Of a stretch of 64,000 nt of DNA, positions 10,967 through 20,110 are shown one piece after another. Source of the DNA: SPDF01 sp963812085 (GTDB lineage: Bacteria > Gemmatimonadota > Gemmatimonadetes > Gemmatimonadales > GWC2-71-9); the NCBI GenBank assembly GCA_963812085.1, contig CAWETL010000004.1, forward strand, positions 124,001 through 188,000, given 5' to 3'. Positions within the stretch are counted from its first letter, which is position 1. Each line of letters starts with the position of its first letter. The position numbers and the translations under genes are program-made. The notes under the pieces are model-generated. The model made no database searches and was not told the origin of the DNA. It worked only from the letters and a program-made list of their open reading frames with translations.

Positions 10967-12049
10967 TCAGGCCATCTCGATGCTCCAGCCGAGGTGCTTC
11001 GCGATGAGGGCCAGCCGGAACGTCACGTCCACTTGCCGTGACTCGGGGCTCTTGGCCTCGGAGGCCAACGGGAAGGTGTGGTAGCTGATCTTGTGGATGG
11101 CCTTCGGATGGCTCCTGAGACCCTTGGGGTGCCAGACGCCGTGGTCGTCGCAGTCCTTCAGTAGTCGACCGAGCACCTTGGTCGCCACCGGGGCCGTGTG
11201 GAGCGCTCCGATCCGCGCGAGGAGTTCGATGTAGTGCAGGGCGAGCGGCACGTCGCTGGCCACGCCCTTCCCGTCCGAGACGATCGGGTCGCCCAGCAGC
11301 AGGTGCTGCGGCTTCACGGTCTTCTTGCCCACGTGGAGCGAGTACGCCTTCTTCGGCGCGGGCTGGGCCAGGTAGTGGCCGAGCCGCTCCGTGAACCCGG
11401 CCCGCTCCCGCTGCAGCGACGGCATCGCCGCCACCATCGCGACCGAGTACCAGCTCGGCGGGTAGGCCTCGGGATGAAGGATGGTCTTGCCGCCCGCCTT
11501 GATGAACGGCTTCTCGGAGAGCGGGCTCCTGAGGAACTGCGAGACGGCGCTCGCCACCTTGTGGGCGGAGCCGCGAAGCCGGGGATCCTCGATATGCCCT
11601 GCCTCCGCGAGCGCGGCGCAGGAGGCCTCCCGGATGACCCAGCGGGCCCAGGACTCCGCGTGGGTGTCGCCAGCCGCCATCTTCCGGAACTCGAAGAGCA
11701 GGGCCGGGTCGTCATCGCGCGAGAGGAGCCGGAAGAGCAGCCGGTCGGCCAGCTTGTACGGCCGCGCGGTCAGGGGCACGCCCATCTGGAGCAGGCGGCG
11801 GTACTGGGGGATCGTGCCGATGTCCTTGATGCCGAGCGTGGTCGAGGCGGCCAGGCCGAGAAGGTTGTTGCCCCAGACGCCGTTGTCCTTTTGCTTCTTG
11901 ACGACCGCGAGGACGGGCTTGGACTCGAGGACCGCCTGCTGGGCGGCCGCGACCACTGCGGGATCGGTCGTCCCGGCGGGAGCCAACTCGGTCAGTGTGC
12001 GGAGCTTGATGATCTCGCCGCCGTGCTCGAGCAGCCAGGCGAGTGGCAC
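10967..12049 (-). CDS. Hypothetical protein, helical, toroid-like
   Basis: About 360 residues from GTG 12049. I do not recognise a named family. The sequence is helical with motifs such as DNGVWGNNLLGLAAS, WARWVIREASCAAL and DDHGVWHPKGL. The repeated GVW segments, followed by helices, recall terpenoid-cyclase or squalene/hopene toroid repeats, but this is only a resemblance. The open frame continues about 20 plausible codons upstream of the GTG (ending PLELPTQHR) without an ATG, so the true start may be further out. A CCCCGC-rich tract lies just after the stop. Confidence 0.6.
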   Translation of the reverse strand: MPLAWLLEHGGEIIKLRTLTELAPAGTTDPAVVAAAQQAVLESKPVLAVVKKQKDNGVWGNNLLGLAASTTLGIKDIGTIPQYRRLLQMGVPLTARPYKLADRLLFRLLSRDDDPALLFEFRKMAAGDTHAESWARWVIREASCAALAEAGHIEDPRLRGSAHKVASAVSQFLRSPLSEKPFIKAGGKTILHPEAYPPSWYSVAMVAAMPSLQRERAGFTERLGHYLAQPAPKKAYSLHVGKKTVKPQHLLLGDPIVSDGKGVASDVPLALHYIELLARIGALHTAPVATKVLGRLLKDCDDHGVWHPKGLRSHPKAIHKISYHTFPLASEAKSPESRQVDVTFRLALIAKHLGWSIEMA

Positions 12050-12303
12050 GCGGTGCTGGGTGGGCAGTTCCAGAGGTGCTCCTGGTCGGAGAAAACCCGA
12101 GGTGGAACGCCGCGAAACTACACTGTATCTGGCAGAAGGTCTAGGGGCGGACGATTCAGCTGGTGTAATCCCCTGGCGGTGACGTTACGATAAACGCATG
12201 CAGCGCAGTGCGTTATGCCGTATCAATTCAACCAGGCTGCGCTGGGACGATGTCAAGCAACTTAACGTAACTGACGCGTCAGTGGTCATACTCTGTCACG
12301 ATA
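12050..12303. other. Intergenic region with perfect 14-base palindrome
   Basis: The gap between the hypothetical gene start and the M28 peptidase stop holds ACTGACGCGTCAGT at 12270-12283, a perfect palindrome that reads like a TetR-family operator. Its half-sites match those at 33667-33684. The surrounding bases are unusually AT-rich for this window, consistent with a promoter for the minus-strand gene. No small gene is evident. Confidence 0.5.
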
Positions 12304-13962
12304 CTATTTCTTTCCTGTTGGCTTCGCCGGGGCCGTGGACTTCGTGCGCGCTTCGCCGGCCGCGCGGAAGTCGGCGTCCACGTTCCAGGTGGGCTGCGAG
12401 GAGGCATCCGCGGCATAGACCACGGTGCGCAGGCCGACCCGGGTTTCCTGGACTGCGCCGTCGAGCGTGTACCAGGGGCCGAACTCGTCCTGGGGCCGGT
12501 GGTAGCGCTTGGCGGTGTACTCCGCCTGCACCTTGGCCGCGTACTCCTTCGGCCGGCCGACGTAGTAGTGGCCGGGTTCGAAGGAGAGCGAAGGGACGCC
12601 GGCCCGCGCGAAGGGAAAGTTGTCCGACCGGAAGAATGACCCCTGGAGCGGGCCGAGGGAGTCTTCGGTGACCTCGAGGCCTTCGAGTCGTGCCGCCGCC
12701 TGCATGGCTCCAAGGAGGGACGACTGGTCCGAGCCGCCGGCGGACACGTCCCTCGTCCGGCCGAAGAGGTTGGCGCCGTCAAAATTGATCATGGCGGCCA
12801 CGTTCTTGAGCGGCATGAAGGGCCGGTCGACCATGGCCTGCGAGCCGAGGAGCCCGGCCTCCTCCCCGCCGAACGCAGTGAAGAGGATCGACCGCTTGCC
12901 GCTCAGGCCGGCCCGGCTCATGGCCTCGGCGATGGCGAGCATCTCGCCCACGCCGGCGGCGTTGTCCCGCGCGCCGTTGTAGATCGAGTCCCCGTCGACC
13001 GCGGCGCCGATGCCGAGGTGGTCGTAGTGCGCCCCGACGACGACCGCTTCCTGCGCGAGGGGGCCGCCGTTGCCGGGCAGGCGCCCGATGACGTCGTAGG
13101 TGGCGGTCCGGGACATCGGGGCGTGCACGGTGGCGCTCACCCGGATGGGGAGCTCGGTGGGGACGAACCCCTTCTGGCCGGCGCGTTTCATGGACTCGTC
13201 CAGGTCGGCGCCGGCGGCGGCGAAGGCCTTCGCCATCACATCGTGCTGCACCCATCCCGCCACCTGGAGCGAGCTGGGCGCGGTCTCCAGGCGCACCTGG
13301 GGTCCGCTGAAGCTGCCCTCGACGGTCCCCCACGGGTAGGTCGCGCTCTCCTCCGTGTGGATGAGCAGCACGCCAGCCGCGCCCTGCCGCGCGGCCTCCT
13401 CGTATTTGTAGGTCCACCGCCCGTAGTACGTGAGCACCTTTCCCTTGAAGATGCTGGGGTCGTGGAGGCCGGGGTCGTTGACCATCACCGCGACGACCTT
13501 GCCCTTCACGTCGATCCCGGCGTAGTCGTTCCACCCGTATTCCGGCGCCACGATGCCGTACCCGACGAAGACCAGCGGCGCGTCCACCGACGTCACGGAA
13601 TCCCATCGCATCGGGCTCAGCACGAAGTCCGTGGGGTAGGCGAGCGTGGCGCCGCCCAGGCTAAGGCTCGCCTCCGGACTGAACGACACGAGGGGGACGC
13701 GAAAGAAGAAGGAGCCGCTGTCCCCCGCCGGCTGCAGCCCGAGCCGGACGTATTGGGCGGCGATGTAGCGCGCCGCGATGTCTCCGCCGCGGGTGCCGGA
13801 CCCACGGCCCTCGAGGGCATCGCTGGCCAGGAACTCGATATGCGCGCGGATGACGTCGGCGGTGACGGCCTGGGACGCCTTGTCGACGTCGGTCTGGGCC
13901 AGGGCGGCCGGCGTGCGCGCGAGGAAGGCGCAGGCCACGAGAACGCAGGTGAGTCGTCGCAT
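12304..13962 (-). CDS. M28-family zinc aminopeptidase, exported
   Basis: The product has 552 residues from ATG 13962. A signal peptide (LTCVLVACAFLARTPAALAQ) is followed by a PA-like insert domain (about 120-270) and the M28 catalytic fold. Zinc ligands and active residues are visible in order: GAHYDHLG, DNAAGVGE, GGEEAGLLGS, INFDGAN and YHRPQDEF. Such enzymes remove N-terminal residues from peptides outside the cytoplasm. The frame continues upstream of 13962 without a better start. The gene lies 32 bases after the propeller gene on the same strand and is probably co-transcribed with it. Confidence 0.92.
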   Translation of the reverse strand: MRRLTCVLVACAFLARTPAALAQTDVDKASQAVTADVIRAHIEFLASDALEGRGSGTRGGDIAARYIAAQYVRLGLQPAGDSGSFFFRVPLVSFSPEASLSLGGATLAYPTDFVLSPMRWDSVTSVDAPLVFVGYGIVAPEYGWNDYAGIDVKGKVVAVMVNDPGLHDPSIFKGKVLTYYGRWTYKYEEAARQGAAGVLLIHTEESATYPWGTVEGSFSGPQVRLETAPSSLQVAGWVQHDVMAKAFAAAGADLDESMKRAGQKGFVPTELPIRVSATVHAPMSRTATYDVIGRLPGNGGPLAQEAVVVGAHYDHLGIGAAVDGDSIYNGARDNAAGVGEMLAIAEAMSRAGLSGKRSILFTAFGGEEAGLLGSQAMVDRPFMPLKNVAAMINFDGANLFGRTRDVSAGGSDQSSLLGAMQAAARLEGLEVTEDSLGPLQGSFFRSDNFPFARAGVPSLSFEPGHYYVGRPKEYAAKVQAEYTAKRYHRPQDEFGPWYTLDGAVQETRVGLRTVVYAADASSQPTWNVDADFRAAGEARTKSTAPAKPTGKK

Positions 13963-13994
13963 GAATACCAATGGGTGTGAAGGAATGGCGCGGG

Positions 13995-14891
13995 CTACGG
14001 CGTGCCGCACTCGACCAGGAAGAGGGTGCCGCGGCTCGTCGAACTCGACTCGCTCGTTAGCAGCATCCGGCGGTCGTCGAGCCAGGTGATGCCTTCTCCC
14101 TGCGGCTCGAGCCGCCCGAGGAAGCACTCGCGGCCGCGATCCGGCGCGAGGCGTCCCCCCTCGCCAATCGTGAAGAAGAAGATGGCGGAATAGGTACGCA
14201 CCGCCACACGACGGCCGTCGGGCGAGAGTGCGGCGTCGGTGACCCACTGCCCGATGGGCTGGATCGGCGTGATCGGCAGCGTATCGAGGCGCTCCGGTAC
14301 GGCGGCGTGGGTCGCCCAGGCACTGGCGGGCAGCCGGAAGAGCGCGATGCCGTGGGATCGCCCCTTCGACACGAAGAAGAGGGTGCCGGCGCTGTCGGCG
14401 TAGATCGCCTCGATGTCGTGCGGGCCGTCGGCATAGTGGAGGCCGAGCGTGTCCGCCAGCGGCGTGGCCGTCAGCACGCCGGCCGTGGCCTTGCCGACCG
14501 CCGGCTCCGGAATCCGGTAGAGCGTCACGCTCGGGCGGTTCTCCGGGTTGTCGCCGATGTCGCCGATCACGAGGCAGGTTCCGGCCGGGCAGGGCGCGAG
14601 GGTGAGCGCCTCCCAGTCGAAGTTTTCCGCCCCCGTGACCCGGAAGGTGCCGAGGGTGCGGCCGGCGGTGTCCACCGCGTACAGCCAGGGCGCGTTGCCG
14701 GAATCGTTGAGCGTCCAGATCACGCCCGGTTGCCGGCGGCTGGCCACCGCGGCCGAGGCCTCGGTCAGCGTCGAGTCCGAGAAGGTGCCGAGCGGCGCCA
14801 CCCTGGTGGGGGGCGTCACGGTCCACGGTGTCTGGGCCAGCGCGGGGGCCGCGAGGAGTGCCAGCGCCGGCAGAGCGAGGAGCGCACGCAT
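13995..14891 (-). CDS. Exported beta-propeller protein of unknown role
   Basis: The protein has 298 residues with a clear signal peptide ending PALAQ. Repeated blades are suggested by WTLNDSGNAPWLYAVD, FDWEALTLAP, IGDIGDNPENRPSVTLYRI and HDIEAIYAD. This DNP/EAIY pattern is seen in bacterial SdiA-regulated or esterase-like propeller proteins, which often bind calcium. No catalytic residues can be assigned. It precedes the M28 peptidase in a likely two-gene operon and diverges from the aconitase-family gene. Confidence 0.7.
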   Translation of the reverse strand: MRALLALPALALLAAPALAQTPWTVTPPTRVAPLGTFSDSTLTEASAAVASRRQPGVIWTLNDSGNAPWLYAVDTAGRTLGTFRVTGAENFDWEALTLAPCPAGTCLVIGDIGDNPENRPSVTLYRIPEPAVGKATAGVLTATPLADTLGLHYADGPHDIEAIYADSAGTLFFVSKGRSHGIALFRLPASAWATHAAVPERLDTLPITPIQPIGQWVTDAALSPDGRRVAVRTYSAIFFFTIGEGGRLAPDRGRECFLGRLEPQGEGITWLDDRRMLLTSESSSTSRGTLFLVECGTP

Positions 14892-14985
14892 GACTGGAAG
14901 TGTAGCTGCGGTCCGCCGTGCGTCCAATCCTTGCTCCAGCCGCGCCGGGCGGGCATTTTCCGTCAGCCAAGGAGAACCACGACCC

Positions 14986-17025
14986 ATGCTCGAAAGCCTC
15001 AAGTCGCGCCCGATCACGAAGCTGCCGGACGACATCCGGTTCGAGGGGCGCACGCTGTACCTGACGGAGGACCCCGCCCTCGTCCGGAGCCAGCTCGCTG
15101 GGAAGGACCTCGCCTGGACGCCGGCCATCCCGCTCCGGAACGACATCTCGACCGACGAAATCACGCCGGCCTACATCTGCTACTACTACGACCAGACGCT
15201 GGGCGACTTCCCCTACCTCGGACTCAAGTGCGGAGAGGAATTTCCCATCACCCGGGGCGCGGTCCGCGCCGGGGGCTTCGTGGCGTCGGTCAGCGGGAAG
15301 CGGCGGGGGAAGGGCTCGAGCCGGGAGCAGTCACCCTACGCCGAGCTGATGGCGGGCATCAAGCTGGTGGTGGCCGAGAACATCGAGCGCATCTATCGGG
15401 AGAACTGCCAGAACCTCGGCGTGTTCACCAGCACCGATTTTTCGCTGCTCGAGCGAGTGCGCCGCGGCGACAGCATCCCGTTGTCGGTCTTCACCGAGGG
15501 CGAGGGCGGCATCACCCGCGGCATCATCGAGCACGGCGGACTCTTCCAGTACAACGTGGCGCGGATGCAGGGCAAGGTGACCGTGCCGGCGGTCGTCACC
15601 CCGAAGCGCCCGATGACCCTCGCCGAGAAGGTCATCGCCCGCCGCTGGGTCACCGACCTCTCGGGCGACCGCGTCGGCGTGCCGTACGTGCGGCCGGGCG
15701 ACGAGGGGTTCGTCCGGACCGACATCCGCTTCAGTCACGAGTACGTCACGCCGATGGCCGCCATCTTCTGGCGGGACTACGTCGGGCCGGAGGAAAAGGT
15801 GGTCGACCCGGCCTCGATCTTCTTCTTCCGGGACCACCTGACCTTCCTCGAGCTCGCGATGACCGACGCCCGCAAGTCGGAGGGGCTGCTCGACGTGGCG
15901 CTCGAACTCAAGAAGAAGCAGGAGGAGTTCGCGGCCGAGCAGGGGATCCTCCTGTACGGAGAGCTCCCCCGCGTCGGGCCGAACATGGTGGTGCAGGGGT
16001 CGGAGGCCATTTGCCACTCGAAGATGCTCGAGCGGCATGTGCTGCCGGGGCAGGTGGTCATCGGGAGCGACAGCCACACGCCGCACAGCGGCGCGGTGGG
16101 CTGCCTGGCGTTCGGGGTGGGGACGACGGCCATCTTCAATTCGTGGCTCACCAAGGACGTGCGCCTCAAGGTCCCGCCCTCGGTGCTGATCCGGATCAAC
16201 GGGCAGAAGCCGGCCAACGTGACGGCCAAGGACTTCATGCTGCAGATCCTGCGGCACCCCTACGTGAAGAACGGGCACGCCATCGGGAAGATCGTGGAAT
16301 ACGCCGGCGATGCCGTTCGCGCGCTGTCGATCGACGAGCGGGCCACCATGACCAACATGGCCGCGGAAGTGGGCGCCTTCACCGGCATCGTGGCGCCCGA
16401 CGCCGTGACCGTGGACTACCTCGTGCGGGAGCGTGGCCTGCCGCGGGCCGACGTGGAAGCGATGCTCGCGGGGCTCTTCTCGGATCCGGACGCCGAGTAC
16501 GAGGAAGTCATCGACATCGACGCCTCCTCCCTGGAGCCGATGATCGCGCTCCCGGGCGATCCCGGGAACGGCCACTTCATCCGCGAGCTCGGGGAGCGGG
16601 TCAAGGTGGACATCGCGTACGCCGGCAGCTGCACGGCGGGCAAGAAGGAGGACATGGACATGTACGCGACGGTGCTCCGCGAGGCGGCCGAGGCCGGCGA
16701 GCGGATCGCGCCCGGCGTGCACTTCTTCATTCAGTTCGGCAGCCAGGACGTGAAGCGATACGCGATGCAGCGGGGATACCTGGACATCTTCCAGGCGGTG
16801 GGAGCGGAGATCATCGAACCGTCGTGCGGCGCCTGCATCAACGCCGGGCCCGGGGTGAGCTACGATCGCAAGACGGTCACCGTGAGCGCCATCAACCGGA
16901 ACTTTCCCGGGCGCTCCGGCCCCGGGCAGCTCTACCTGGCCAGTCCCTACACCACGGCCGCCAGCGCGCTCGCGGGATACATCACCGGCTGGGAGCCGAA
17001 GGCGGCGCTGGCCGGGGTGCGCTGA
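14986..17025 (+). CDS. Aconitase-family hydratase with N-terminal swivel domain
   Basis: 679 residues from ATG 14986, with GGAG 15 bases upstream. Residues about 30-210 form the swivel domain (RNDISTDEITPAY, GKGSSREQSPYAE). Residues about 215-679 form the iron-sulfur catalytic domain (SEAICHSKM, GSDSHTPHSGAVGCLAFG, EPSCGACINAGPG). The usual three cluster cysteines appear present. The swivel comes first, as in AcnB without its HEAT-like domain and unlike AcnA. The family isomerises tricarboxylates (citrate, isopropylmalate, methylcitrate), and the substrate cannot be set from sequence alone. Confidence 0.85.
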   Translation: MLESLKSRPITKLPDDIRFEGRTLYLTEDPALVRSQLAGKDLAWTPAIPLRNDISTDEITPAYICYYYDQTLGDFPYLGLKCGEEFPITRGAVRAGGFVASVSGKRRGKGSSREQSPYAELMAGIKLVVAENIERIYRENCQNLGVFTSTDFSLLERVRRGDSIPLSVFTEGEGGITRGIIEHGGLFQYNVARMQGKVTVPAVVTPKRPMTLAEKVIARRWVTDLSGDRVGVPYVRPGDEGFVRTDIRFSHEYVTPMAAIFWRDYVGPEEKVVDPASIFFFRDHLTFLELAMTDARKSEGLLDVALELKKKQEEFAAEQGILLYGELPRVGPNMVVQGSEAICHSKMLERHVLPGQVVIGSDSHTPHSGAVGCLAFGVGTTAIFNSWLTKDVRLKVPPSVLIRINGQKPANVTAKDFMLQILRHPYVKNGHAIGKIVEYAGDAVRALSIDERATMTNMAAEVGAFTGIVAPDAVTVDYLVRERGLPRADVEAMLAGLFSDPDAEYEEVIDIDASSLEPMIALPGDPGNGHFIRELGERVKVDIAYAGSCTAGKKEDMDMYATVLREAAEAGERIAPGVHFFIQFGSQDVKRYAMQRGYLDIFQAVGAEIIEPSCGACINAGPGVSYDRKTVTVSAINRNFPGRSGPGQLYLASPYTTAASALAGYITGWEPKAALAGVR

Positions 17026-17028
17026 GGC

Positions 17029-18252
17029 TCAGGGGCCGTTGCTGATGCTGGTGCTGGCGGTGCTCGCCAGGACGGGCCCGGCGGTGGCCTCCGGACGGAG
17101 CCCGGACTGGCCGTAGTCGCTCCGGGGGTTCCAGAGCACCCAGCTCCGGATGCCCACATCCGCGGCGGCCTGGATCTGCGCGCGGACGTGCGCGCCGGTG
17201 TAATGCGGCGCCCCGAGCGTGAAGGCCTGCAGGTATGGCCGGATGGCCGCCGAATTCGGCAGTGCCGCGCTCCGCCGTAGCCCGTCCTCGAGGGCGCGCC
17301 GCACCATCACGTACGGCTCCGCGTTTGGAGAAGCCACCCCGTACATCCCCCGCGTGTAGTGGCTTGGATAGACCATCGGCAGCACCACGTCCGAGGAACT
17401 CACCAGGTCCTCCCATACCTGCCCGATCCCCAGGTCACCGGTCGTGACGGTCGTCATCCCGAACACATCGATCGTGAACGGCACGCCGAGCGCGCGCATG
17501 CGGCTGCGGACCATGAGCAGGTTCCGGTGCACGCCCTGCCGCGTGGTCTCCCCGGCGCGCCGCGCGGGAAAGACGGCGCTCGCCATCCGGGCGCGCGGCT
17601 CGTCCGGGAACCGCACGTAGTCGAACTGGACCTCCGCGAACCCCATTCGGACCGCTTCCGCCGCGAGCTGCGACGCGTACACCCAGACCGAATCGTTGAA
17701 CGCGTCCACCCAGGCGGTGCCGCGCCGGTCGCGCCAGAGGCCGCCGTCCCGGCTCTGGATGGCCCAAGCCGGCTTCCGTTCTGCCAGGAGCGGGTCCTTG
17801 GCCACGACGATCCGCGCGATCGGGTAGATGCCGTGCGCCAGGAGTTCGCGCACCCGCGCCTCCGTGTCCCGCGCGCGGAGTTGCTGCGTGGCGCCGATCG
17901 CCAGGGCGGTGGGGACCTTCGACGGATAGGTCAGGTAGCCGGTGTCGTCCTTGAGGTCGATGACGAGTGCGTTGATCTCGGTCTCGTCGGCCAAACGCAC
18001 CAGCTCGTGGAACCGGCTCCCGCCGAAGGCCCAGGCGTTGACGTAGAGCGCCCGGACGTCGGCGGGCTTGTGGGCCGCCGGCGGCGTCGGCCAGGGGGAG
18101 AGGGGATGGGACGGAAACGGGGGGAGCGGCGCCAGAAAGTCGATCCCGAACCCGTCGGGCAGCTCCGCCCTCCAGCGGCCAGATTGGGCGGCGGCAGGGG
18201 TGGAGAGGCCGAGGGCAAGCGCAAGCAGGACCACCGGGCCAGGACCACGCAC
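17029..18252 (-). CDS. Exported putative glycosyl hydrolase (DUF4015)
   Basis: 407 residues from GTG 18252 with a signal peptide ending TPAAAQ. The TIM-barrel pattern of the DUF4015 family is visible: ALYVNAWAFG, INALVIDLKDDTGYL, YPIARIVVAKDPLL, GFAEVQFDYVRFP and DVVLPMVYPSHY. The aspartates in DLKDD and FDYVRFP resemble glycosidase acidic residues. The family is proposed to cut polysaccharides, but activity is unproven. It follows the OmpA/TSP3 gene by 54 bases on the same strand and converges on the aconitase-family gene with 3 bases between stops. Confidence 0.8.
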   Translation of the reverse strand: MRGPGPVVLLALALGLSTPAAAQSGRWRAELPDGFGIDFLAPLPPFPSHPLSPWPTPPAAHKPADVRALYVNAWAFGGSRFHELVRLADETEINALVIDLKDDTGYLTYPSKVPTALAIGATQQLRARDTEARVRELLAHGIYPIARIVVAKDPLLAERKPAWAIQSRDGGLWRDRRGTAWVDAFNDSVWVYASQLAAEAVRMGFAEVQFDYVRFPDEPRARMASAVFPARRAGETTRQGVHRNLLMVRSRMRALGVPFTIDVFGMTTVTTGDLGIGQVWEDLVSSSDVVLPMVYPSHYTRGMYGVASPNAEPYVMVRRALEDGLRRSAALPNSAAIRPYLQAFTLGAPHYTGAHVRAQIQAAADVGIRSWVLWNPRSDYGQSGLRPEATAGPVLASTASTSISNGP

Positions 18253-18306
18253 GGGAACGCTCCGGCGCAGGGCGCCATTGCAGGACGCGAGTTGTCGTGC
18301 AGGGGG

Positions 18307-19758
18307 TCAGGGCTGCGGCGTGACGATCCGGATCTCGGTCCGGCGGTTTTCGACGGACGATGTGGCGGGGCCGCCGCCTGAGGGGGCACCCGTCTCGCCC
18401 GCGCCGCGGGCCTGCAGCTGCTCGGGGCGCACCCCGTTGCGGAGCAGGTAGTTCCTGACGGCATCGGCGCGTTCGGCAGAGAGCTGGATGTTGGCCGCCT
18501 GGGAGTCGGCATCGTCGGCGTGGCCGATGATCTCCACGACGGTCCGCGGATCGGCCTTGAGGACCATGGCCACGGTATCCAGAATCGGCTGTGCTGCTGC
18601 GCTGATGGTGGTGCCTTGGGGGGCAAACGCCGTGCCGGGAACGACCCAGGGCCCCAGGCTGCGCCCACTGGCCGCCGCCGCGGCCGCTGCCGTCGGTGCA
18701 CCTGCTTGCACCGGACCGGGAAGCGCGCCGGCGGCGGGACAGCCGAAGCTGTTGACGGTCACACCGGCCGGCGTGTTGGGGCACTGGTCCACGCCGTCGG
18801 GGACCTTGTCGTTGTCCGAGTCCCCCGGGCAGCCGAGCGCGTCCACCGTGGCGCCTTCGGGCGTGGCAGGGCAGCGGTCGAGGCCGTCGGGCACGCCGTC
18901 CTTGTCGGCGTCGGTGGGGCAGCCGGTGGCGTCGACCTGCGCACCCGCTGGTGTGTTCGGGCACTGGTCCACCCCGTCGGGCACGCCGTCCTTGTCGGCG
19001 TCGCTGGGGCAGCCGGCCGTCGAGACGGTGGCGCCGAGCGGCGTGTTCGGACAGCGATCGAGTCCGTCCATCACGCCGTCGCCGTCGCTGTCGGACGGGC
19101 AGCCGTGCTTGTCCACGATGGCGCCCGGCGGGGTCGCCGGGCACTTGTCGCTCCGGTCGTACACGCCGTCCTGGTCGTCGTCGAGCAGCGGCTTGCTCCC
19201 CACCATCACGGCGAGCCCGAGGCTGCCGACCAGGTTCGCGAAGCCGGGGGATTCGCTGTTGTGCTGGTAGTCCACCCCTCCGCGGATCATCACGTAGGGC
19301 GAAAGCGCCGCGCGGAACCCGCCGCCGAAGACGAGGGTGGAGCTCTTGCCGCACGGCCCCGACCCGGGCACGGAAATCGTGGGGCAGGTGCTGCTGCCGT
19401 AGGTGGCGAAGCCGGGGCCGACCTTGAGGAAGGCGGAACTGGCTTCGCCGATCCGGATGTCGTAGAGCAGGGAGGCGGTGCCCGAGGTCACCTTGAGCGA
19501 GGGCCCGGCGGCGGTGCCCGGCGACGAGGTCGTCCCCTCGAGTTCGAGGCCGAAATTGTACGGGAGCCAGAGCCCGAGCCGCAGGGCGCCGCCGAACCCG
19601 CTGCTCAAGTCCGTCACGCCGGCAAAGGAGGTGCCGGTGGCGGCGGCGCCGAACTCGAGGAGGTAGGCACGCCGCTGCGCGTGGAGCGGCATCGTGACTG
19701 CGAGCAACAGGGCGAGGAGGGCGGCGGCGCGCCGGCGGGAAGTGAGCATCTGCTTCAT
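18307..19758 (-). CDS. OmpA-family protein with thrombospondin-3 repeats
   Basis: The protein has 483 residues from ATG 19758. A signal peptide (LLALLLAVTMPLHAQ) leads into an N-terminal outer-membrane barrel of about 170 residues. At least five calcium-binding thrombospondin type 3 repeats follow (DSDGDGVMDGLDRCPNTP and variants, nt 18760-19170). The C-terminal OmpA peptidoglycan-binding domain carries IIGHADDADS and NRRTEIRI. It likely ties the outer membrane to peptidoglycan. An alanine-rich linker of about 20 residues precedes the OmpA domain. The gene diverges from the selenoprotein gene. Confidence 0.9.
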   Translation of the reverse strand: MKQMLTSRRRAAALLALLLAVTMPLHAQRRAYLLEFGAAATGTSFAGVTDLSSGFGGALRLGLWLPYNFGLELEGTTSSPGTAAGPSLKVTSGTASLLYDIRIGEASSAFLKVGPGFATYGSSTCPTISVPGSGPCGKSSTLVFGGGFRAALSPYVMIRGGVDYQHNSESPGFANLVGSLGLAVMVGSKPLLDDDQDGVYDRSDKCPATPPGAIVDKHGCPSDSDGDGVMDGLDRCPNTPLGATVSTAGCPSDADKDGVPDGVDQCPNTPAGAQVDATGCPTDADKDGVPDGLDRCPATPEGATVDALGCPGDSDNDKVPDGVDQCPNTPAGVTVNSFGCPAAGALPGPVQAGAPTAAAAAAASGRSLGPWVVPGTAFAPQGTTISAAAQPILDTVAMVLKADPRTVVEIIGHADDADSQAANIQLSAERADAVRNYLLRNGVRPEQLQARGAGETGAPSGGGPATSSVENRRTEIRIVTPQP

Positions 19759-19874
19759 AGATACGGGCAGTCGGCGGAAGGGGCAAGCGTCCAGCGCTTG
19801 GAAAGCACGCGGCGCCGCACTACGATTGACCACGGGTCGGCGCACGCTCCCCCCCACCGCCGCAGGGGCACTCC

Positions 19875-20105
19875 ATGAAATTCGTCATCCAGTTCTGCGT
19901 CGTCTGAAGCTATCGCCCCCGGGCCGCCGGTCTGGCGGCCGAGCTCAAGGCGGCATTTCCCACCGCGGAGGTTCAACTCGTCGAATCTTCGGGGGGCGTG
20001 TTTGAGGTGACGATGGACGGCCGGCTGATCTTCTCGAAGAAGGCGCTCAAGCGGCACGCGGAACCGGGCGAAGTCCTCCGCCTGGCGCGCGAGGCGCTCG
20101 GCTGA
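19875..20105 (+). CDS. Selenoprotein W-like (Rdx family), UGA read as Sec
   Basis: ATG 19875 opens a 76-codon frame whose codon 11 (19905-19907) is TGA and whose true stop is TGA 20103-20105. Reading through gives the Rdx/SelW fold: FCVVU redox motif (Cys8-x-x-Sec11), SYRPRAAGLAAEL helix, then the hallmark GGVFEVTMDGRLIFSKK and EPGEVLRLAREAL. The length matches the family. The protein is thioredoxin-like, and its redox substrate is unknown. A SECIS-like hairpin follows the TGA (19922-19940). The stop is 5 bases before pfkA, so both are probably one transcript. AGGGG lies upstream of the ATG. Needs selA/B/C/D elsewhere in the genome. Confidence 0.88.
19922..19940 (+). promoter_or_regulatory. 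Bacterial SECIS-like hairpin
   Basis: GGCCGCC (19922-19928) pairs perfectly with GGCGGCC (19934-19940) around a GGTCT loop. The loop begins 21 bases after the TGA at 19905-19907. The E. coli fdhF SECIS has an apical GGUCU with essential G and U at a similar distance, so both sequence and spacing fit SelB recognition. The hairpin lies inside the coding region, as bacterial SECIS elements do. Confidence 0.82.
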
Positions 20106-20110
20106 CCGCC

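Noticed and set aside
17435..19786. 783-residue minus-strand open frame overlapping DUF4015 and OmpA
   Set aside because: Arg/Pro-rich shadow of the real genes in another frame; no domain signal.
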